Assembly (NCBI GenBank): GCA_026400755.1 | Contig: JAPLOM010000048.1 | Location: 7,085-68,103 of the forward strand | Source: Alphaproteobacteria bacterium | GTDB taxonomy: Bacteria; Pseudomonadota; Alphaproteobacteria; CADEGL01 | Direction of reading: 5' to 3' | DNA: 61,019 nucleotides | Shown here: positions 55,214-61,019 of the stretch, piece after piece | Layout: each line of letters begins with the position of its first letter | Position numbering within the stretch: position 1 is the first letter of the stretch | The notes under the pieces: model-generated | What the model was told of the DNA's origin: nothing | Databases searched by the model: none | What the model saw: only the letters and a program-made list of their open reading frames with translations | Made by a program: the position numbers and the translations under genes

Positions 55214-55771
55214 TTAGCAAGGATCGATGGGAGGGGGATCGGTGGGAGTGGGAACGGCGGACCAGCCATACGCGATTTCGCGGTGCGGCTTGTCGCCCAG
55301 TTTGTCGTCGCGCTCGCCCGCGCGCTTGCCGCCCAGACGCTCGTAGAAAAAGCGCGCCGGGTTGTCGGCCAGCACCCAGACCAAAGCGGGCATCAGCTCG
55401 CGCTTGGCCAGCCGGTCCAGGGCCACGGAGAGCAGCGCACGGCCGATCCCCTCGCCCTGGCGGTCGGGCAATACATAAAGTGTGAAGACCTCGCCCCGGT
55501 AGCCGTCCAGACGCGGGCGCGCGGCGCCGCAGGCCGCGAAGCCGACGACGCCCTGAGAATCGGCGACGAAGACGGATTGCTCACGCCCGCCGATCACGCC
55601 ACGCCAGTACGCAAACTGCCGCTCGACCGACAGGCCGGTCAGCACCCGCTCGGCCAGGATGCCGGGATAGGCAGCCTGCCAGGTCTCGACGAAGATGCGC
55701 GCCACGGCCTCAGCGTCCTGGCCGTCGGCCGGGCGGATGCGGGCTTCCGCGCGGGAGAGATAACCGGTCAC
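55214..55771 (-). CDS. GNAT family N-acetyltransferase
   Basis: A 185-residue protein with IRPADGQDAEAVARIFVETW at the start and the acetyl-CoA loop LYVLPDRQGEGIGRALLSVAL; RFFYERLGGKRAGER is the C-terminal motif. The start is GTG at 55771 in a GTGA overlap with the rsmB stop. Ten bases separate it from guaA downstream. Substrate unknown; the RimI/YqjY-like subgroup often acts on small molecules or amino groups. Confidence 0.82.
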   Translation of the reverse strand: MTGYLSRAEARIRPADGQDAEAVARIFVETWQAAYPGILAERVLTGLSVERQFAYWRGVIGGREQSVFVADSQGVVGFAACGAARPRLDGYRGEVFTLYVLPDRQGEGIGRALLSVALDRLAKRELMPALVWVLADNPARFFYERLGGKRAGERDDKLGDKPHREIAYGWSAVPTPTDPPPIDPC

Positions 55772-57045
55772 GCGCGCCGCTCTAGGATCGCGGCGAAGAA
55801 ACCGTCGGTGCCATGGCTGCCGGGCGTCAGGCGCAGAAACTCGCCGCAGCCCTCGGGCACGGCGCCACCGACCGCTTCGTGCCATAGATCGCGCGCCGAT
55901 ACGGGCGCGAAGGACGCATGGGTTTCGAGAAAACGCCGCACCTGCGCGCTGCCCTCCGCTTCGATCAGCGAGCATACCGCATAGACCAGCCACCCGCCTT
56001 CCCGCACCAGGGGCGCGGCCTCGGCCAGGATCGCGGCCTGCAGATCGACGAGTTCGGCCAGGCGTTCGCGTGTGAGACGCCATTTGGCGGCGGGATCGCG
56101 CCGCCAGGTGCCGCTGCCGCTGCACGGCGCATCGACCAGGACGCGGTCGGCGGATTCGGCCGCGCCACTTAAGACGCTCGGCACGGCAATCGTAACGCCC
56201 GCGCGCGCGAGGCGCGGCATCATGCGCGCGAGGCGCTCGGGCGCGATGTCGGAGGCCAGCAGGCGGCCTTGGTTCGCCATCGACGCGGCCAGGGCCAGCG
56301 TCTTGCCGCCGGCGCCGGCGCAGAAATCCACCACGGTCATGCCGGGCTTGGCGTCGGTCAGCAGCGCCGCCACCTGCGAGGCCTCGTCCTGCACTTCGAC
56401 CATGCCATTGCGGAACGTCTTCACCTGGTCCAGCGCCGCGGGCTTCTCCAGGCGCAGGCCCCAAGGTGACAGGCCGGTCGGGTGCGCGACGATGCCGTCC
56501 GCCGCCAGCGCAGCGATGGCTTCGTCCCGCGTGGCCTTGAGCGCGTTGACGCGCAGATCGACGGTGGCGGGACGGTTGAGCGCCTGCAACTCGGCGACGC
56601 CCAACGCGGCCAGCTCGGGCCACAGCGCCTCGGGCGCCTCGGCGCGGACGGATTCAGGCTGCGCCCCGTCGTCGAGCGACTTTCCGCTGAGCGCAGCGAA
56701 CAGCGCGGTCTCGTCCGACACCAGCGGCGCGGCGCGGTACTGCCCGCCGTCGAAGAGCGACGCCAGCGCGGGCGCCTCGGCCTGGTCCGTCAGCGCCAGG
56801 TCGGCGATCACCCGCCGCCGTCCGTCGACCGGCAGGCTTGGCGCGGCCTGCCGCAGCCACCAATCGAGCCGCGCGCGCCGGCGCATGACGCCATAGACGC
56901 GCTCGCGCACCGCCGCACGGTCGCCACCGCCCATGTAACGGCGCGCGCGCGTGTAGGCGGCCATCAGCCGGTCAGGCGGACGGCCATCGGCGTCGATCGC
57001 GTCGAGCAATTCGATGGCCGCTTGCAGACGCGCGCCCGGCGTCAT
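55768..57045 (-). CDS. rsmB: RsmB/NOP family class I SAM-dependent RNA methyltransferase
   Basis: A 425-residue enzyme with an N-terminal NusB-like region and a methyltransferase core. SAM motif I is VVDFCAGAGGKTLALAA, and the two cysteines lie in VDAPCSGSGTWRRDP and VYAVCSLIEAEG. It methylates C5 of cytosine in rRNA, position 967 of 16S in E. coli RsmB. I start at the ATG at 57045; the frame is open to an ATG at 57120 that overlaps guaB, and that start cannot be excluded. Confidence 0.85.
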   Translation of the reverse strand: MTPGARLQAAIELLDAIDADGRPPDRLMAAYTRARRYMGGGDRAAVRERVYGVMRRRARLDWWLRQAAPSLPVDGRRRVIADLALTDQAEAPALASLFDGGQYRAAPLVSDETALFAALSGKSLDDGAQPESVRAEAPEALWPELAALGVAELQALNRPATVDLRVNALKATRDEAIAALAADGIVAHPTGLSPWGLRLEKPAALDQVKTFRNGMVEVQDEASQVAALLTDAKPGMTVVDFCAGAGGKTLALAASMANQGRLLASDIAPERLARMMPRLARAGVTIAVPSVLSGAAESADRVLVDAPCSGSGTWRRDPAAKWRLTRERLAELVDLQAAILAEAAPLVREGGWLVYAVCSLIEAEGSAQVRRFLETHASFAPVSARDLWHEAVGGAVPEGCGEFLRLTPGSHGTDGFFAAILERRA

Positions 57046-57109
57046 GCCGGACCTGCCGTGGACGCACTTTGCTGGGGAAAGGCGGCGCGGGCGGGCTGGA
57101 CCCTCCGCT

Positions 57110-58623
<1,514 letters not shown>

Positions 58624-58718
58624 AGGATCGGAGAGGCCGGGCGCGGCCGCCCCGGTGACCGCCGCGAGTTCCCGTCAGATGCGCCTCGTTCGGGCCCTGG
58701 ACAAGGCCCGCCGCGGCC

Positions 58719-59378
58719 CTAGCCGACGCCGGGCCCCCGGAAGCCGGTCCCCAGCATATAGATTTCACGCGAATCGGCACGGCTCGAGACGGGCTTCAGG
58801 CGGCGCGCCACCTCGAACTTCCGGCGCAGCAGGCGCTCATACTCCACCTCGCCGCCGCCTTGCAGGATCTTAACGAGAAAGCCGCCGCCCGGGCGCAGGA
58901 GATCGTCCGCCAGCGCCAGAGCCGCCTCGGACAGCGCCATGCTGCGCAGATGGTCGGTGGAGCCGTGGCCCGTCGACGGCGGGGCCATGTCGCTGAGCAG
59001 CACGTCGGCCGACCCGCCCAGCGCCTCCCGTATGCGTTGGGGTGCATCAGACGCGAAGGCGTCGAGTTCCAGCACCGTCGCGTCCCCGATGGCGGCCATG
59101 GGCGCGATGTCGATGGCGACCACGACGCCCTTGCCGGAAGCCGGGTTCACCCGCTCGACCGCCACCTGGGTCCAGCCGCCGGGGGCCGCGCCCAAATCGA
59201 CAACGCGACGTCCGGGACGCAAAAGCTTGGCCTTGGCCTCCATCTCCACGAGCTTGAGCGCGGCACGGCTGCGATAGCCTTGGCGCTTGGCTTCGGCGAC
59301 GAAGGGGTCGGACAACTGGCGCTCCAGCCAGCGGCGCGACGAGATGGTCCGCTGCTTGCCGTCCTTGAGGATCTTCAT
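58719..59378 (-). CDS. rlmE: 23S rRNA (uridine2552-2'-O)-methyltransferase RlmE
   Basis: A 219-residue FtsJ-type methyltransferase. GYRSRAALKLVEM carries the first catalytic Lys, VVDLGAAPGGWTQVA is SAM motif I, LSDMAPPSTG the catalytic Asp and GGFLVKILQGG the second Lys. It modifies the A-loop of 23S rRNA late in 50S assembly. The ATG at 59378 overlaps the ppx stop (ATGA). Confidence 0.95.
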   Translation of the reverse strand: MKILKDGKQRTISSRRWLERQLSDPFVAEAKRQGYRSRAALKLVEMEAKAKLLRPGRRVVDLGAAPGGWTQVAVERVNPASGKGVVVAIDIAPMAAIGDATVLELDAFASDAPQRIREALGGSADVLLSDMAPPSTGHGSTDHLRSMALSEAALALADDLLRPGGGFLVKILQGGGEVEYERLLRRKFEVARRLKPVSSRADSREIYMLGTGFRGPGVG

Positions 59379-60367
59379 CGCTGCTCCGCCATCAGGTGAA
59401 GAAGGATACCCTCGCGTAAGCCCCTGTCGGCGACCGTCACGCGGCCGACCGGCCAGGTCTCGCAAATGGCGGCCAGGATCGCCGTGCCGGGAATGACGAA
59501 TTCGGCGCGCGCGCCCAGGATGCAAGGATGCGCGGCGCGCGTGTCGTAATCCATGCCCAAGAGCCGATCGGCGACGGCCCACATGGCGTCGAATTCCAGC
59601 CGCGTGCCATCGACCCGCGCACGGTCGTAGCGCGGCAGGTCGAGCAACATGCCCATCAACGTGGTGACCGTGCCCGACGTGCCGATCATCTGCACGCCAC
59701 CGCCTGCCACGCGCGCGCGAATGCTATGGCGTGCCTCGAACGGCGCCAGCCGCGCGGCCACCTCGCCGATCATCGCCCGGTAGACGTCCGGCGAAACGTC
59801 GCGGCCGTCATAGCGCTCGCTCATATCGACCACGCCGCACGGCAGCGACAGGGAATCGAGAATGCGCGGCTCCGCATCCACTTCGACCCATGCCACCTCG
59901 GTCGAGCCGCCGCCAATGTCGAACACCAGCACATGGGAGGTGCCGTCCTCGATCAGCGGCTCGCAGCCGGCCATGGCCAAGGCGGCTTCCTCCTCGGCCG
60001 AGATGATCTCGAACGCGAGGCCGGTTTCCACCGAAACCTTGGTCAGAAAATCGTCGCAATTGGTGGCGCGGCGGCAGGCTTCGGTCGCGACATGGCGCGA
60101 GCGAGTGACCCCTCGCCGCTTGATCTTGCCGGCGCAGACCTTGAGCGCGGCGATGGCCCGATCGACCGCGGGCTCGCCCAGGCGTCCGTTGGCGCCCAAC
60201 CCCTCGCCCAGCCGGACGATACGTGAAAAGGAATCGATGACACGGAAGCCCGCGTGCGTCGGCCGGGCGATCAGAAGGCGACAGTTGTTGGTGCCGAGGT
60301 CGAGGGCGGCATAAACATGGCCGTCGGCCGCCCCTTCCTCGCCCGCTATGCCGCCGCGTGGACCCAT
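59375..60367 (-). CDS. Ppx/GppA family phosphatase
   Basis: A 330-residue actin-fold phosphatase. YAALDLGTNNCRLLIA is phosphate loop 1 and VLVFDIGGGSTEVAWVE loop 2. The family cleaves polyphosphate or pppGpp; the short form without a C-terminal HD domain is the one commonly paired with rlmE in alphaproteobacteria. ATG at 60367 has GGAG five bases upstream; an in-frame GTG at 60388 is the alternative. No polyphosphate kinase gene is in the window. Confidence 0.85.
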   Translation of the reverse strand: MGPRGGIAGEEGAADGHVYAALDLGTNNCRLLIARPTHAGFRVIDSFSRIVRLGEGLGANGRLGEPAVDRAIAALKVCAGKIKRRGVTRSRHVATEACRRATNCDDFLTKVSVETGLAFEIISAEEEAALAMAGCEPLIEDGTSHVLVFDIGGGSTEVAWVEVDAEPRILDSLSLPCGVVDMSERYDGRDVSPDVYRAMIGEVAARLAPFEARHSIRARVAGGGVQMIGTSGTVTTLMGMLLDLPRYDRARVDGTRLEFDAMWAVADRLLGMDYDTRAAHPCILGARAEFVIPGTAILAAICETWPVGRVTVADRGLREGILLHLMAEQR

Positions 60368-60496
60368 GACAACTCCGCCGGCCGGCACGACCCCAGAGAG
60401 GCCAAGCCGCCATTTTGCGCTTGAGAGACGGTCTACCCAAATTCGGGCAAGACAGGAAGGGTGTAGAAGCGAGCAGAGAGGCTGTCCGTGGGCGGC

Positions 60497-60525
60497 TTGA
60501 CGGACTGGATCGCGCGGTCTATGTC
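60497..60525 (+). promoter_or_regulatory. Candidate promoter for tRNA-Gln
   Basis: TTGACG (60497-60502) and TATGTC (60520-60525) are 17 bases apart, about 57 bases before the tRNA. A weaker pair, TTGCGA/TAGCGT (60536-60563), is closer. Either could serve. Confidence 0.35.
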
Positions 60526-60581
60526 CAAGTCCTGCTTGCGATTTCGGCCTTGGCGCCTAGCGTCGCAGACCACCGCATTGG

Positions 60582-60655
60582 TGGGGGATCGTCTAATGGT
60601 AGGACAGCGGACTCTGACTCCGCCAGTCTAGGTTCGAATCCTAGTCCCCCAACCA
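60582..60655 (+). tRNA. tRNA-Gln (anticodon CTG)
   Basis: A 74-base cloverleaf. The acceptor stem TGGGGGA pairs with TCCCCCA, including the U1-A72 pair typical of tRNA-Gln. The anticodon stem GCGGA/TCCGC encloses CTCTGAC with anticodon CTG, reading CAG. The T arm CTAGG-TTCGAAT-CCTAG is perfect. Discriminator base is A and the 3' CCA is encoded (60653-60655). Confidence 0.95.
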
Positions 60656-60741
60656 CGCAGTCCTGAGCGTTCCAGCTCTCTCCGTAAGCTAGCCAAAAAA
60701 TCGCGATATTTCCGGACGTTAGCGGGTTCAATTTCATTCTC

Positions 60742-61019
60742 TGGTGGCGAAAAATGCCACTTTCAGCCTTCGCCTACCCTCGATAGGCGCGATTTTCTCT
60801 GGGAGCCATTTTCGTAGTCCACAACTTTGTGGACTGGTTCGAATCTGACACGGCACCCACTCAGTCTCGGAAAATTCTCTAGTGTGCACGGCGGTGACAA
60901 AGTCTGCCACTGGAGCGGCGGCGATGTGCGGCTGCGGCGGAGTAAAATCCAGCCAGTGGTAAGGCAGTCCTTTGTCCTCGGGACGAAGGGAAGCCGAAGG
61001 GATGTATGTCGTGGAGGTT
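60742..61019 (+). mobile_element. Left end of an IS21-like insertion sequence (partial, boundary approximate)
   Basis: The 346 bases between the tRNA and the last ORF hold no gene but are densely structured. Short hairpins occur at 60744-60760 (GTGGC/GCCAC), 60771-60789 (CGCCTA/TAGGCG) and 60816-60835 (AGTCCACA/TGTGGACT), with a long imperfect stem at 60896-60976. Base composition is lower in GC than in the core genes. The segment leads into a start reading MYVVEV, like IstA of IS21 elements, whose left ends contain multiple binding repeats. The outer boundary near 60742 (TG) is a guess. Confidence 0.45.
61002..61019 (+). CDS. Probable IS21-type transposase IstA, first six codons only
   Basis: The window ends inside a frame beginning ATG at 61002 and reading M-Y-V-V-E-V. 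IstA proteins of IS21 elements often begin with a very similar string. AAGGG lies upstream (60997-61001 region). Only six codons can be seen, so this rests on the start and on the structured region before it. Confidence 0.4.

Noticed and set aside
60519-60737. Minus-strand frame reading GFEPRLAESE across the tRNA
   Set aside because: This is the well-known spurious translation of a tRNA gene on its opposite strand; no ribosome site or family.
60810-60870. Second tRNA or tRNA remnant around GGTTCGAATC
   Set aside because: The bases flanking the T loop do not form a T stem (ACTGG against CTGAC) and no other arms can be drawn.

Overview
The window is a GC-rich, densely packed bacterial chromosome segment with the gene content and gene order of an alphaproteobacterium. 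The order resembles Rhodospirillales, but that is inferred from memory of synteny and not from a search. Markers are a small DnaA-related HdaA with an N-terminal clamp-binding motif, DUF2794, DUF2066, a DUF2232 membrane protein inside the rpsF-rpsR-rplI-dnaB operon, a 42-residue aa3-type oxidase subunit IV, and the lptF-lptG-lptD-surA-pdxA-rsmA run. Almost everything is core housekeeping. No CRISPR array, prophage, toxin-antitoxin pair or obvious defence system is visible.

Layout. 1-12.1 kb: a 5'-truncated hydroxyacid dehydrogenase, a SPOR lipoprotein, rnd, an SDR, the hdaA / AI-2E permease / CDP-alcohol transferase / DUF2066 operon, divergent purMN, an ectoine-hydrolase-like protein, an NmrA-type protein, a small oxidase subunit and ndk. 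12.1-17.5 kb: a transporter remnant, a Sel1 lipoprotein, holC-pepA, and a methyltransferase / PagL-like deacylase pair facing a PAP2 phosphatase. 17.6-25.2 kb: the LPS export and outer-membrane biogenesis operon lptF-lptG-lptD-surA-pdxA-rsmA, chained by 4-base overlaps. 25.2-32.1 kb, minus strand: gmk, yicC, mltG and the fatty-acid genes fabF-acpP-fabG-fabD. 32.2-45.3 kb, plus strand: rpsF-rpsR-DUF2232-rplI, cfa, dnaB-alr-mlaE-mlaF-radA-cvpA-purF, an SDR and a GST. 45.3-60.4 kb, mostly minus strand: an MFS carrier, der-bamB-YfgM-like, accessory enzymes, then guaA, rsmB, guaB, rlmE and ppx. 60.6-61.0 kb: a tRNA-Gln(CTG) followed by a structured, lower-GC segment that appears to be the left end of an IS21-like element.

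Functionally the window joins purine synthesis (purM, purN, purF, guaA, guaB), type II fatty acid synthesis, envelope construction (Lpt, SurA, BamB-like, MlaEF, PagL- and LpxE-like enzymes, MltG, Alr, Cfa) and replication control (HdaA, DnaB, HolC, RadA).

No clearly new multi-gene system was found. The strongest anomalies are within single genes. MltG lacks the segment carrying its catalytic glutamate. radA has a frame break and a second, divergent copy of its SGEE box placed before Walker A. purM has no standard start codon and probably starts at ATT. S6 carries a Gly/Arg-rich tail. Two AT-rich non-coding sites carry DnaA-box-like sequences and palindromes.
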